Below are positions 45,846 through 53,929 of a DNA stretch of 60,342 nt, piece by piece (the first letter of the stretch is position 1; every line of letters begins with the position of its first letter). Under the pieces are notes generated by a model, which searched no databases, was not told where the DNA came from, and worked only from the letters and a program-made list of their open reading frames with translations. The DNA lies in contig JAUYSY010000073.1 in assembly GCA_030696155.1 (NCBI GenBank), positions 1 through 60,342 on the forward strand, in the 5' to 3' direction. The position numbers and the translations under genes are program-made. The stretch is from Alphaproteobacteria bacterium. Its GTDB lineage: Bacteria > Pseudomonadota > Alphaproteobacteria > JAUXUR01.

Positions 45846-46433
45846 ATGGAAAACCTTACATCTGAAATGCTAGCACTTCTTTTTGATACAAAAAGGACAC
45901 CACGCGCTTGGAAAAATCAATCTTTCGATTTAAGCCTCCTCCAAAAAATCTACGATCATTCCAAATTTGGCCCAACGAGCGCCAATTGCTCACCCTTACG
46001 CGTTATTTTTGTGCATTCAAAAGAGGGAAAAGAAAAACTGAAACCCTGTTTAGCCCCAGGCAATGTCGATCAAACAATGAAAGCGCCTGTGACGGCCATT
46101 TTTGCCTATGATCTTGATTTTTATACGCATATGGACAAGCTTTACCCGCACACCAATGCACGCGCTTGGTTTGAAGGCAATGATCAACTCATCAAAGACA
46201 CCGCTTTCAGAAATTCAACACTTCAAGCTGCCTATTTTATGATGAGCGCACGTGGATTTGGTCTTGATTGTGGTCCCATGTCAGGTTTTGAACCCGCCAC
46301 ACTTGATGATGCTTTCTTTAAAGGCACAAACTATAAATCTAATTTTTTGTGCAATTTAGGGTATGGAGAAATTGGTGATCTAAAACCCCGTGATTGGCGT
46401 TTTCCATTTGATAAGATATGTACGATTGTTTAG
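45846..46433 (+). CDS. rutE: Nitroreductase-family protein, RutE-like malonic semialdehyde reductase
   Basis: A 195-residue flavin reductase of the nitroreductase fold, the same length as E. coli RutE (malonic semialdehyde to 3-hydroxypropionate). Family stretches: TKRTPRAWKNQ, 'FGPTSANCSPLRVIFVHSKE', KAPVTAIFAYDLDFYTHM, 'STLQAAYFMMSARGFGLDCGPMSGF' and NLGYGE. No other pyrimidine-degradation (rut) gene is present, so the physiological substrate may differ. A 120-base structured repeat follows its stop. Confidence 0.87.
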   Translation: MENLTSEMLALLFDTKRTPRAWKNQSFDLSLLQKIYDHSKFGPTSANCSPLRVIFVHSKEGKEKLKPCLAPGNVDQTMKAPVTAIFAYDLDFYTHMDKLYPHTNARAWFEGNDQLIKDTAFRNSTLQAAYFMMSARGFGLDCGPMSGFEPATLDDAFFKGTNYKSNFLCNLGYGEIGDLKPRDWRFPFDKICTIV

Positions 46434-46463
46434 TTTATATAATTTTTTAAATGCTTCTATGCT

Positions 46464-46583
46464 AACTACCCAGATTATGAGGTAAAGTCTAGAAAAGGCG
46501 AAAACCGGCGCGGAGCGTACTTAAGGTACATGAGCACCGGAAGCGCAGGCTTAACGACGAATTTGACCATAAGGCGGGTAGTT
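46464..46583 (-). repeat. 120-base structured repeat, copy A
   Basis: Bounded by AACTACCC (46464-46471) and GGGTAGTT (46576-46583), which pair. The interior contains the palindromic core gtacttaaggtac and ccggcgcgg/agcaccgg arms. It matches copy B (49756-49875) in inverted orientation at the same 120-base length. Relative to ddpX it begins one base after the stop codon. Confidence 0.88.
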
Positions 46584-46584
46584 A

Positions 46585-47133
46585 TTATTTCATCAATGAC
46601 ATAGGCGCATCTTTATCACTTATCAACGGATAATTTTTCGAATTAAACAATTGGTAATGCCACCATTCTTTTTCATAAAAATCCCAACCTGCAGCACTCA
46701 TAATACCTAATAAGGTGAAGCGATTTAATTGTGCCTCTTTTGAAATGATCACATCACGATGAAAAGATTGCGGTGTAAAATCATCGAAAGGTGTCCCCAT
46801 ATCAAGCGCCATCCCCTTGTGATTGACTAATGTTAAATCAATAGCAATCCCCCTGCTATGCGATGATCCTTTATTTGGATCCGCTACAAAAACAGGATTA
46901 GGACAGGCTTCCCATAATACCCATTGCGCTTCAGTCGGCCTAAAGGCATCCAAGACTTTAATCGTGTATCCAAGATTTTCAGCAAGATTTTGTGCGATTT
47001 CTAATTTTTCTGCCGCTTCTTTGTGTAAAAAGGCATGCGCATTGTGGTATACTTTTTTACCTATAAAATTTTGATCCGATGCATAAGCAAGATCAATAAC
47101 CATTTTGGGCGAATGAATGGATACAAGACTCAT
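46585..47133 (-). CDS. ddpX: D-alanyl-D-alanine dipeptidase (VanX/DdpX type)
   Basis: A 182-residue zinc dipeptidase hydrolysing D-Ala-D-Ala. The active-site set is complete with VanX spacing: R65 in DAFRPT, H92 and D99 in SSHSRGIAID, E156 and H159 in EWWHY. No signal peptide, so it is cytoplasmic, consistent with recovery of D-alanine from wall turnover. No van resistance genes accompany it. Its ATG (47133) overlaps the tsaB start by 17 bases on the opposite strand; an internal ATG at 47103 would remove the overlap. Confidence 0.92.
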   Translation of the reverse strand: MSLVSIHSPKMVIDLAYASDQNFIGKKVYHNAHAFLHKEAAEKLEIAQNLAENLGYTIKVLDAFRPTEAQWVLWEACPNPVFVADPNKGSSHSRGIAIDLTLVNHKGMALDMGTPFDDFTPQSFHRDVIISKEAQLNRFTLLGIMSAAGWDFYEKEWWHYQLFNSKNYPLISDKDAPMSLMK

Positions 47134-47767
47134 CGATAAACCTATACATTACTTAATACTTGATACCTCGACGCCTATATTACGGATCGGTATCTGGAAT
47201 GCAACCAAAAAAAAACTGTTAAGTCATGCAAGTGGTACAAATCCTTATGATGCAACGACTTCTTTCTTTGCAAGACTCGATGAATGTTTACATCAATCGG
47301 ATGTCACCTTAGATGATATCAACCTTATCATTGCCATCACAGGCCCTGGGTCATTCACAAGTTTACGCGCAGGATTATCTATTGCCAAAGGTTTGAGTCT
47401 CGCTAAAGATATTTCAACAATAGGACTCACTAGCTTTGAAGCCTACTTTTCATCTTTATCAGACTACGAACACAATCAGTTTCTTATCTTACTAGACACC
47501 ATGAAAGATGATTTTTATGCAGGCCTTCTCAACAAACAAGGTACCTTTATTCAACCTCCTTTTTCAATGCTCGCATGCGATCTTGAAACATTTGTTGAGC
47601 CAAACACGTTTATTATTGGCAATGCAGATCATCCCAAAATCACAAAAATTGAAATTGATCTTTCAAAAATAGCTTCTTATGTGTTTGAAAAAACAAGCCA
47701 AGGCATTGAGATGAATTCAAATATCGCCCCCTTCTATCTTAAAGATCCAGTGTATATTAAATCATGA
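47117..47767 (+). CDS. tsaB: tRNA threonylcarbamoyladenosine protein TsaB
   Basis: A 216-residue ASKHA-fold partner of TsaD in making t6A-37 of tRNA. The N-terminal phosphate-binding region YLILDTSTPILRIGIW and the signature 'ITGPGSFTSLRAGLSIAKGL' (about 73-92) are clear. The start at 47117 gives a 12-residue lead before the conserved strand, and no later start codon is available. It overlaps rimI by four bases (ATGA), the common tsaB-rimI pairing. Confidence 0.94.
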   Translation: MDTRLIDKPIHYLILDTSTPILRIGIWNATKKKLLSHASGTNPYDATTSFFARLDECLHQSDVTLDDINLIIAITGPGSFTSLRAGLSIAKGLSLAKDISTIGLTSFEAYFSSLSDYEHNQFLILLDTMKDDFYAGLLNKQGTFIQPPFSMLACDLETFVEPNTFIIGNADHPKITKIEIDLSKIASYVFEKTSQGIEMNSNIAPFYLKDPVYIKS

Positions 47768-48216
47768 GCAACACATTAATTACGACATTAATCCAGATCC
47801 AAAAAACATCAGACCTTAAGCCTTGGACCGAACAACAATGGATCGATTATCTTGCATTAACGACAACAAAATTATATCTTGATAATCAAGATGACCCACA
47901 TGCTTATCTTATCGTCCAAGAAATTTTGCCTGAAATTGAAATTATAGAACTTGTTGTTGATACAACTTTTCAGCAAAAAGGAATTGGATTTGATCTTCTT
48001 CATAAACTTTTTGAACATGCTCAAAAAAATAAAATACACAGCATTTTTTTAGAAGTTTCTACACATAATCAAAAGGCTATCAACCTTTATAAAAAATCAA
48101 ATTTTGTTCAAATCAACACACGGCCAAATTATTATCTTGAAAAAAGCGGCATAAAAGCTGATGCCTACGTTTTAGTTTGGTACAATAAAAACCTTGACAA
48201 ATCTGCTCAAAATTGA
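47764..48216 (+). CDS. rimI: RimI-type GNAT N-acetyltransferase
   Basis: A 150-residue acetyltransferase of the GNAT fold. The acetyl-CoA loop is QQKGIGFDLL (QxxGxG), followed by FLEVSTHNQKAINLYKKSNF, the classical RimI motif (LEV-x-x-x-N-x-x-A-x-x-LY-x-x-x-GF). RimI acetylates the N-terminal alanine of ribosomal protein S18. Coupled to tsaB. The N-terminal third is more divergent than usual. Confidence 0.88.
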   Translation: MSNTLITTLIQIQKTSDLKPWTEQQWIDYLALTTTKLYLDNQDDPHAYLIVQEILPEIEIIELVVDTTFQQKGIGFDLLHKLFEHAQKNKIHSIFLEVSTHNQKAINLYKKSNFVQINTRPNYYLEKSGIKADAYVLVWYNKNLDKSAQN

Positions 48217-48255
48217 AAACTGTATCTAAACTATTGCGACACAAAAGGAATGATC

Positions 48256-49755
48256 ATGAAAATTAGTTTTTCACCCTTTAAAATGCCTGAAAATGGAACG
48301 CTTGTCCTGGGCGTATTAGAAAATAAAAAATTTTTGCCCCTAACCGAGCAAGTGGATAAAGATCTTAATGGTCTGATTACAAAAGCCATTAATTGCAACC
48401 GTTTTGAAGGCAATAATGGTGAAACACTTGAACTTATAACACCTACAAATACGACATTATCCCGGATCCTTCTTGTGGGCATGGGCAATCCTAAAGATAT
48501 GTGTGAAACACAAGTTGAAAATTTAGGTGGTGCAATTTATGCAGCGCTTTCTATGAAAGGCGATGAAGCTGCAACAACGGCCATTGGATCTATTGATTGT
48601 CCACATTTCAAAGATGAAGCTTTTGCTACTTGCCTTGCACGTGGCATCCAATATCGCAGTTATCGCTTTGATAAATACAGAACAACAATTAAAGAAAACA
48701 AAAAACCATCATTGAAGCAAGTCAACATTTTAACAAAAGAATCAGACGCCGCACAAAATCTTTACACACAATCAAAAGGCATTGTGGAAGCTGTTGCCTT
48801 CACCAAAGATTTAGTCGCAGAACCTGCTAATATTTTACATCCTGAAAGCTATGCTGCACGCGTTAAAGAATTAAGCGCCTTAGGTCTTAAAGTAAAAGCT
48901 TTAGGCGTCAAAGAAATGACTGCCCTTGGCATGCATGCACTCGTTGGCGTTGGCCTTGGAAGTGCTATCGAAACACAACTTGTTGTTTTAGAATGGAACG
49001 GATCGAACAATCCTAAGGATGATCCAATTGCGTTTATCGGGAAAGGCGTCACTTTTGATACAGGCGGCATTTCGCTTAAACCAGGCGCTGGCATGGATGA
49101 AATGAAATGGGATATGGCAGGCTCTGCAACTGTTGTTGGCACCATGATTGCCCTTGCTAAACGCAAAGCAAAAGTTAATGCGATCGGCCTTATCGGTCTT
49201 GTTGAAAATATGCCATCAAGCAAAGCACAACGTCCTGGCGATGTTGTTAAATCAATGTCAGGTCAAACAATTGAAGTATTAAACACAGATGCTGAAGGCC
49301 GTTTGGTTTTATGCGACGTTTTAACTTATTGTCAAACGCAATACAAACCAAAATGTATGATCGATCTTGCAACCTTAACAGGTGCCATGATTATTGCATT
49401 AGGACATGAATATGCTGGTATTTTTGCTAATAATGATGAACTTGCCGATCAACTTATTGTGGCTGGTAAAAAGACAGAAGAAAAATTATGGCGCATGCCC
49501 ATGGAAAAAGCCTATGACAAAGCAATCGACTCCCCAATTGCCGATATGCAAAACATCAGCAATGACCGCGCTGCAGGTTCTATCATTGGCGCACAATTCT
49601 TGAACCGTTTTGTCAACAAAGACATTCCTTGGGCGCATCTTGATATTGCAGGCGTTGCTTGGACCAAAAAGGACATGCCTTTATCTGCAAAGGGTGCGAC
49701 CGCTTTTGGTGTACGACTACTCGATAAATTTGTGTCTGACACTTATGAACAATAA
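48256..49755 (+). CDS. pepA: Leucyl aminopeptidase PepA
   Basis: A 499-residue M17 cytosol aminopeptidase. The start is ATG 48256 (MKISFSPFK), with AAGGA six bases upstream; an ATG at 48250 overlaps that site. The two-zinc centre lies in 'GKGVTFDTGGISLKP' and the family signature NTDAEGRL (343-350), with RPGDVVKSMSG just before. It heads the conserved alphaproteobacterial order pepA-holC-ndk. A 120-base structured repeat begins immediately after its stop codon. Confidence 0.97.
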   Translation: MKISFSPFKMPENGTLVLGVLENKKFLPLTEQVDKDLNGLITKAINCNRFEGNNGETLELITPTNTTLSRILLVGMGNPKDMCETQVENLGGAIYAALSMKGDEAATTAIGSIDCPHFKDEAFATCLARGIQYRSYRFDKYRTTIKENKKPSLKQVNILTKESDAAQNLYTQSKGIVEAVAFTKDLVAEPANILHPESYAARVKELSALGLKVKALGVKEMTALGMHALVGVGLGSAIETQLVVLEWNGSNNPKDDPIAFIGKGVTFDTGGISLKPGAGMDEMKWDMAGSATVVGTMIALAKRKAKVNAIGLIGLVENMPSSKAQRPGDVVKSMSGQTIEVLNTDAEGRLVLCDVLTYCQTQYKPKCMIDLATLTGAMIIALGHEYAGIFANNDELADQLIVAGKKTEEKLWRMPMEKAYDKAIDSPIADMQNISNDRAAGSIIGAQFLNRFVNKDIPWAHLDIAGVAWTKKDMPLSAKGATAFGVRLLDKFVSDTYEQ

Positions 49756-49875
49756 AACTATCCATCCTATGGGCAAATTCGCCGTCAGGCCTGCGCTTCC
49801 GGTGCTCATGTACCTTAAGTACATTCCACGCCGGTTCTCGACCTTTCTAGACTTTGCCTCATAATCTGGATAGTT
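49756..49875 (+). repeat. 120-base structured repeat, copy B
   Basis: Bounded by AACTATCC (49756-49763) and GGATAGTT (49868-49875). Compared with copy A, the C-G pair in the end stem is replaced by T-A on both sides, so pairing is kept. The core catgtaccttaagtac and the ccggtg/cgccgg arms are shared. It begins at the base following the pepA stop. Confidence 0.88.
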
Positions 49876-49891
49876 AAAGGATAAACACTAT

Positions 49892-50017
49892 ATGAAAGAA
49901 AATGTACTCAAATTATTTCAAAATTGGGTCAAAAAGATGAGTGGTGAGACAAACGGAGTGTATCTCTTCATACATGAGTATTGTAAATCCCGAAATCTGA
50001 CGCCCTCCACAGTTTGA
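49892..50017 (+). CDS. Possible 41-residue protein between pepA and holC
   Basis: ATG 49892 preceded by AAAGGAT opens a 41-codon frame (MKENVLKLFQNWVKKMSGE...), ending at 50017 just before the holC start. The amino-acid composition is plausible, but there is no recognised family and the stretch may be chance. Low confidence. Confidence 0.3.
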   Translation: MKENVLKLFQNWVKKMSGETNGVYLFIHEYCKSRNLTPSTV

Positions 50018-50028
50018 AAGAGTTGAGT

Positions 50029-50481
50029 ATGGCTGAAGTAGCATTTTATCATTGTCTGACAACTTCCGTTGATGAAGCTTTAGTCACCATACTTGATAAA
50101 ATTTTAAGTTTACAAGAAAGGGCCGTTGTGATGACGCCCTTTCGCGAAAGAATAGAGCATCTTGATCAATTCTTATGGCGCTTTAAACCCAATAGTTTTT
50201 TGCCACATGGAACTGAAAAAGATGGCTTTTCGGAACACCAACCCGTATTTCTAACGAATATAGAATACGTACCCAATAAAGCACGTTTTTTAGTGCTGGT
50301 GGATGGTGCAGAATCCAAAGACTCCAATCATTACACACGTGTGATTGAGGTTTTTAATGGAGGGAATGAAGAAGAAGTAGCACGCGCTCGTCAAAAATGG
50401 CGTGACTACAAAAAAAACGACTTGAACTTGATTTACTTTCGACAAACCGAGGATAAAAGCTGGATTAAGCAATCCTCTTAA
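50029..50481 (+). CDS. holC: DNA polymerase III chi subunit HolC
   Basis: A 150-residue clamp-loader accessory protein linking the clamp loader to SSB. The start is ATG 50029 (MAEVAFYHCL), the usual HolC opening, in preference to TTG 50014. Typical positions: FYHCLTTSVDEAL, LDQFLWRFKPNSFLPHG, 'QPVFLTNIEYVPNKARFLVLVDG', ARARQKWRDYK. The Phe/Trp-Tyr-rich strands match the chi Rossmann-like fold. It is 18 bases upstream of ndk. Confidence 0.9.
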   Translation: MAEVAFYHCLTTSVDEALVTILDKILSLQERAVVMTPFRERIEHLDQFLWRFKPNSFLPHGTEKDGFSEHQPVFLTNIEYVPNKARFLVLVDGAESKDSNHYTRVIEVFNGGNEEEVARARQKWRDYKKNDLNLIYFRQTEDKSWIKQSS

Positions 50482-50499
50482 TTTTTTTAGGAGCCTAAC

Positions 50500-50922
50500 A
50501 TGACTATCGAACGCACACTTTCAATTATTAAACCAGACGCAACACGTCGTAACCTTATCGGTAAAATCGTTGCACGTTTTGAAGAAAAAAATCTTCGCGT
50601 TATTGCACAAAAAAAAATGCAATTAACCTTACAACAAGTGCAAGAATTTTATTATGTCCACCGTGAACGGGCATTTTACAACGATTTGTGCCAATTTATG
50701 ATTTCTGGCACTGTTGTTGCAATGGTTTTAGAAGGCGAAAATGCTGTTCTTAAAAACCGCGATATTATGGGTGCTACAAATCCAGCGAATGCTGACGCAG
50801 GCACAATTCGTGCTGATTTCGCAGAATCCATTGAAGCCAATTCAGTGCATGGTTCTGATTCATTAGAAAATGCAGCACAAGAAATTGCTTATTTTTTCTC
50901 TGGCCTTGAAATAGTCGGTTAA
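50500..50922 (+). CDS. ndk: Nucleoside diphosphate kinase
   Basis: A 140-residue enzyme that equilibrates nucleoside tri- and diphosphates. [17 protein letters not shown] starts the fold; the phosphorylated histidine is H117 in NSVHGSDS; '[18 protein letters not shown]' is conserved. AGGAG precedes the ATG. Length is normal. End of the pepA-holC-ndk group; a candidate terminator follows. Confidence 0.98.
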   Translation: MTIERTLSIIKPDATRRNLIGKIVARFEEKNLRVIAQKKMQLTLQQVQEFYYVHRERAFYNDLCQFMISGTVVAMVLEGENAVLKNRDIMGATNPANADAGTIRADFAESIEANSVHGSDSLENAAQEIAYFFSGLEIVG

Positions 50923-50959
50923 AAATAGTCGCAACAAACCTTGTACTTTGATATACTGA

Positions 50960-51003
50960 CCCCGACGCTTTTTTGAAATTGTTCAGAAAACATCGGGGTT
51001 TTA
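50960..51003 (+). terminator. Candidate terminator after ndk
   Basis: CCCCGA (50960-50965) pairs with TCGGGG (50993-50998), followed by TTTT. The loop is long (27 bases), so it could also be a leader structure of the next gene. Confidence 0.5.
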
Positions 51004-51005
51004 TA

Positions 51006-52124
51006 ATGGATAGTTATATTATGCGTTTTAACATTGTTTTTTTACTTAATATTATTTTGTTTCCATTAACACTTTTGGCTCAAAATCAAGAATCTCTCTT
51101 TATGGTGCCAGAGGTCGAAATTTCTATTCCTACCAATGCCTTACAAAAAAATCGTTTTGCACAAGCCGTTAAAAAAGGTCAATCTGTGGCTTTCCAAAAA
51201 TTATGCCACAAACTAGCAGATTCTAAACCAATACCTGCAATCAGTGAACAAGAAATTGGTACTTTTATTTCAAAAGTAGATGTTGAAAAAGAACAAACAA
51301 CAAAAACATTATACAAAGCAAGTTTAAATTATTACTTTTCACCTGAAATTGTGAAAAACTTTCTCTCAAAAGCATCGATCACCATTCAAGAAAACACGCA
51401 CCAAAAAATTCTTATGCTTCCTGTTTTAAAAACTACGAATGGTGATGTTAAATTATGGGAAGAAACCAATGCCTGGCGTCAAATTTGGGCTAATTATCCA
51501 CATAAAGATAAAATGAAATTTCCTTTTATTGTGCCTTATGGTGATTTCGAAGATATAAATATTGTTTCTGCCCAAGATGCCATTGAAGGTCATAAAGATA
51601 ATCTTCAAAAACTGGCGCAAAAATATAATTGCGATGAATGCGTCGTCACCTTAGCTTCTTTAGATGATTCCGATAAAGACAAACCAACATTATCTCTTTC
51701 AACTCATTATTATGGCACACATGCATTCAAAAATCTTAATATCCTGATTAATGATCAACCGCGTACAATGCTCTATCAAACGGGTCTCAAACAAATGCTT
51801 CAAAAAATTGACGATGATTGGAAACCCGTTGCACCCCCTGCCCCTATAGAGGAAAAAGAAATAGAAATTCGCATAGCTCTTTATGGACCTGCAGATTATG
51901 ATTTGATTGAAAAAGAGCTAAAAAAAATACCCTTCATTAAAAAAATTGTTCTTTTATCGATGAGCACAGAAGAAGCCTATCTTAAACTCCACTTTCAAGA
52001 GCATGACGAAAAGCTTAAAGAAGAGCTCACGCATTTAAATCTTGTATTAGACTCAAAAGACGGTAAATTCGAATTAGGGTGGAAGAAAAATTTTGCACCT
52101 TCGACACATCCTGAATTTAGTTAA
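51006..52124 (+). CDS. DUF2066 domain exported protein
   Basis: About 372 residues. The start is uncertain between ATG 51006 and ATG 51021; both give a signal peptide ending TLLA. The early segment RFAQAVKKGQSVAFQKLCHKLAD resembles the DUF2066 domain opening, with a YYFSPEIVKNFL turn later. It precedes an AI-2E family membrane protein and hdaA, a placement familiar from other alphaproteobacteria. Function is unknown. A pair of long frames at the 5' end (from 50973) would start inside the hairpin and is less likely. Confidence 0.82.
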   Translation: MDSYIMRFNIVFLLNIILFPLTLLAQNQESLFMVPEVEISIPTNALQKNRFAQAVKKGQSVAFQKLCHKLADSKPIPAISEQEIGTFISKVDVEKEQTTKTLYKASLNYYFSPEIVKNFLSKASITIQENTHQKILMLPVLKTTNGDVKLWEETNAWRQIWANYPHKDKMKFPFIVPYGDFEDINIVSAQDAIEGHKDNLQKLAQKYNCDECVVTLASLDDSDKDKPTLSLSTHYYGTHAFKNLNILINDQPRTMLYQTGLKQMLQKIDDDWKPVAPPAPIEEKEIEIRIALYGPADYDLIEKELKKIPFIKKIVLLSMSTEEAYLKLHFQEHDEKLKEELTHLNLVLDSKDGKFELGWKKNFAPSTHPEFS

Positions 52125-52133
52125 GAGGTTATA

Positions 52134-53222
52134 ATGCAAGTCCAGAAGAGCAATTATTTTTGGTTTATGCTACTGATTGCATTCCTATTTTTTGTCTATA
52201 TTTTTCAACATGTTTTATTGCCTTTTGTCGTCGGTATTGGACTCGCTTATTTACTTGATCCTTTTACAACAAAAATGAGTAAATGGGGCCTTCCAAGATG
52301 GGCAGGTACAACGATTGCACTTTTGCTTTTCACCATTTTTATTATTTTCTTGGTTTTATTATTATTTCCACTCGTTCAGGCGCAATTCATTGAATTTGTC
52401 ACATGGTTTCCAACGTTTTTAATGCGGGTAAAACAATATATAGAACCTTACATTGCAAAAATTGAAAATTATTTAGCCCTTCAAAACATTATGCCGCTCA
52501 AAACAATGGCGAACGACCATATTGGTGAAGCAATTTCCTGGATTGGCAAATTTTTAGGTGATATTGTCTCAAGCGGTGCGGCCCTTGCCAATTTATTTGC
52601 TTTATTCTTTGTTACACCTGTTGTTGCTTTTTATCTATTACGGGACTGGCCGCTTATTGTTCAAAAAATTCGCGGTTGGTTCCCAAGACATCACGAAAAA
52701 ACATTACATGATCTTTTTAAAGATATGGATTCGACACTTGCCGGTTTCATTCGCGGTCAATTAATCGTTTGTCTTATTTTAGCGCTTTATTATGGTTTAG
52801 GTTTAACCATTGTTGGTCTTAATTTTGGACTTGTCATTGGCATTTTAAGCGGTGTTCTCTCTTTTATACCTTATGTCGGATCAATCTTTGGATTTGTTTT
52901 CAGTATGGGACTTGCTCTTGTTCAATTTGAAGAATGGAGCTCTATAGCGCTTGTTGGCGTTGTTTTCTTTTCAGGTCAAGTCATTGAAGGTCATTTCCTA
53001 AGTCCTGTTCTTGTTGGCAACCGCGTTGGTTTGCACCCTGTTTGGATTATTTTTGCATTACTTGCAGCCGCTAGTATTTTTGGCTTTGTAGGCGCATTAC
53101 TCGCTATTCCTTTTGCAGCTCTTGCGGGTGTTTTAATTCGATTCTTAATTTCAAAATATTTAAAAAGCGATTATTACGGAAACAAAACACAGAAAAAAAA
53201 GATTGAAAGCCCTATTGCATAG
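52134..53222 (+). CDS. AI-2E family transporter (PerM-like)
   Basis: A 362-residue polytopic inner-membrane protein of the AI-2E transporter/PerM superfamily (pfam AI-2E_transport). About eight membrane segments; typical 'LPFVVGIGLAYLLDPFTTKM', LASFIRGQ-like STLAGFIRGQLIVCLIL, GVLSFIPYVGSIFGF and 'GHFLSPVLVGNRVGLHPVWI'. Members vary in role (autoinducer export, Na+/H+ antiport), so the substrate is not assigned. It sits nine bases after the DUF2066 gene and three before hdaA, as one operon. Confidence 0.93.
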   Translation: MQVQKSNYFWFMLLIAFLFFVYIFQHVLLPFVVGIGLAYLLDPFTTKMSKWGLPRWAGTTIALLLFTIFIIFLVLLLFPLVQAQFIEFVTWFPTFLMRVKQYIEPYIAKIENYLALQNIMPLKTMANDHIGEAISWIGKFLGDIVSSGAALANLFALFFVTPVVAFYLLRDWPLIVQKIRGWFPRHHEKTLHDLFKDMDSTLAGFIRGQLIVCLILALYYGLGLTIVGLNFGLVIGILSGVLSFIPYVGSIFGFVFSMGLALVQFEEWSSIALVGVVFFSGQVIEGHFLSPVLVGNRVGLHPVWIIFALLAAASIFGFVGALLAIPFAALAGVLIRFLISKYLKSDYYGNKTQKKKIESPIA

Positions 53223-53224
53223 AC

Positions 53225-53896
53225 ATGAATGATTTTAAACAAAGCGTTTTTACATTTCATCAACATCCACTTTATGATGAAAATGATTTTGTTGTAACAA
53301 CATGCAACCAAAATGCACATGATTTTTTACTAAACGCGCAAATTCCTTATGCACCCTTTTATCTTTTGCAAGGCGCACAAGGCTCAGGTAAGTCGCATTT
53401 AGCGCGTCTTTGGCAAAATAAAAATAACGCATTACTTATTGATTTTAAAACGAAACAATCGCCTTACGACATATTATCACCATCGTCGTTTTTTATGGCC
53501 GATCCAATTATTTTTACGACTGATCCTGCGTTAGAAGAAAAAATTTTTCATTTTTACAATGTCGCCAAAGAATTAAATGCAAGCATCCTTCTTGTGTTAG
53601 AAACTCCTTTATCCGCTACAACATTGCAACTGAAAGATTTAGAATCACGCCTCAAAGCATCACCTCTTTTAAGCATTTTACCCCCTGATGACGAAATGCT
53701 TAAGTTTTTAATCGTCAAACAATTATCTGACAGACAAATTTCATTGGATGCTACTTTACTTGATTTTTTGATGAAACGTATTGAACGTAGTTTTAAAATT
53801 ATTCCGGATTTAGTTGCACGCATTGACGCGTTAAGTTTAGAATGCCAACGTAAGATTACAATACCGCTTTTAAAAGAGGTTATGGAAAATTTGTAA
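53225..53896 (+). CDS. hdaA: HdaA, DnaA-like regulator of replication initiation
   Basis: A 223-residue AAA+ protein related to the ATPase domain of DnaA. Walker A is GAQGSGKS (50-57). The Walker B strand is weak (ALLIDF / ILLVLETP). A C-terminal helical lid (SDRQISLDATLLDFLMKRIERSFKII) is of the Hda type. It lacks the DnaA DNA-binding domain. In Caulobacter and relatives, HdaA with the beta clamp inactivates DnaA-ATP. Start three bases after the upstream gene. Confidence 0.88.
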   Translation: MNDFKQSVFTFHQHPLYDENDFVVTTCNQNAHDFLLNAQIPYAPFYLLQGAQGSGKSHLARLWQNKNNALLIDFKTKQSPYDILSPSSFFMADPIIFTTDPALEEKIFHFYNVAKELNASILLVLETPLSATTLQLKDLESRLKASPLLSILPPDDEMLKFLIVKQLSDRQISLDATLLDFLMKRIERSFKIIPDLVARIDALSLECQRKITIPLLKEVMENL

Positions 53897-53929
53897 TTTT
53901 CTAGTTTATAGACAATAGGTAGGTTTTAC

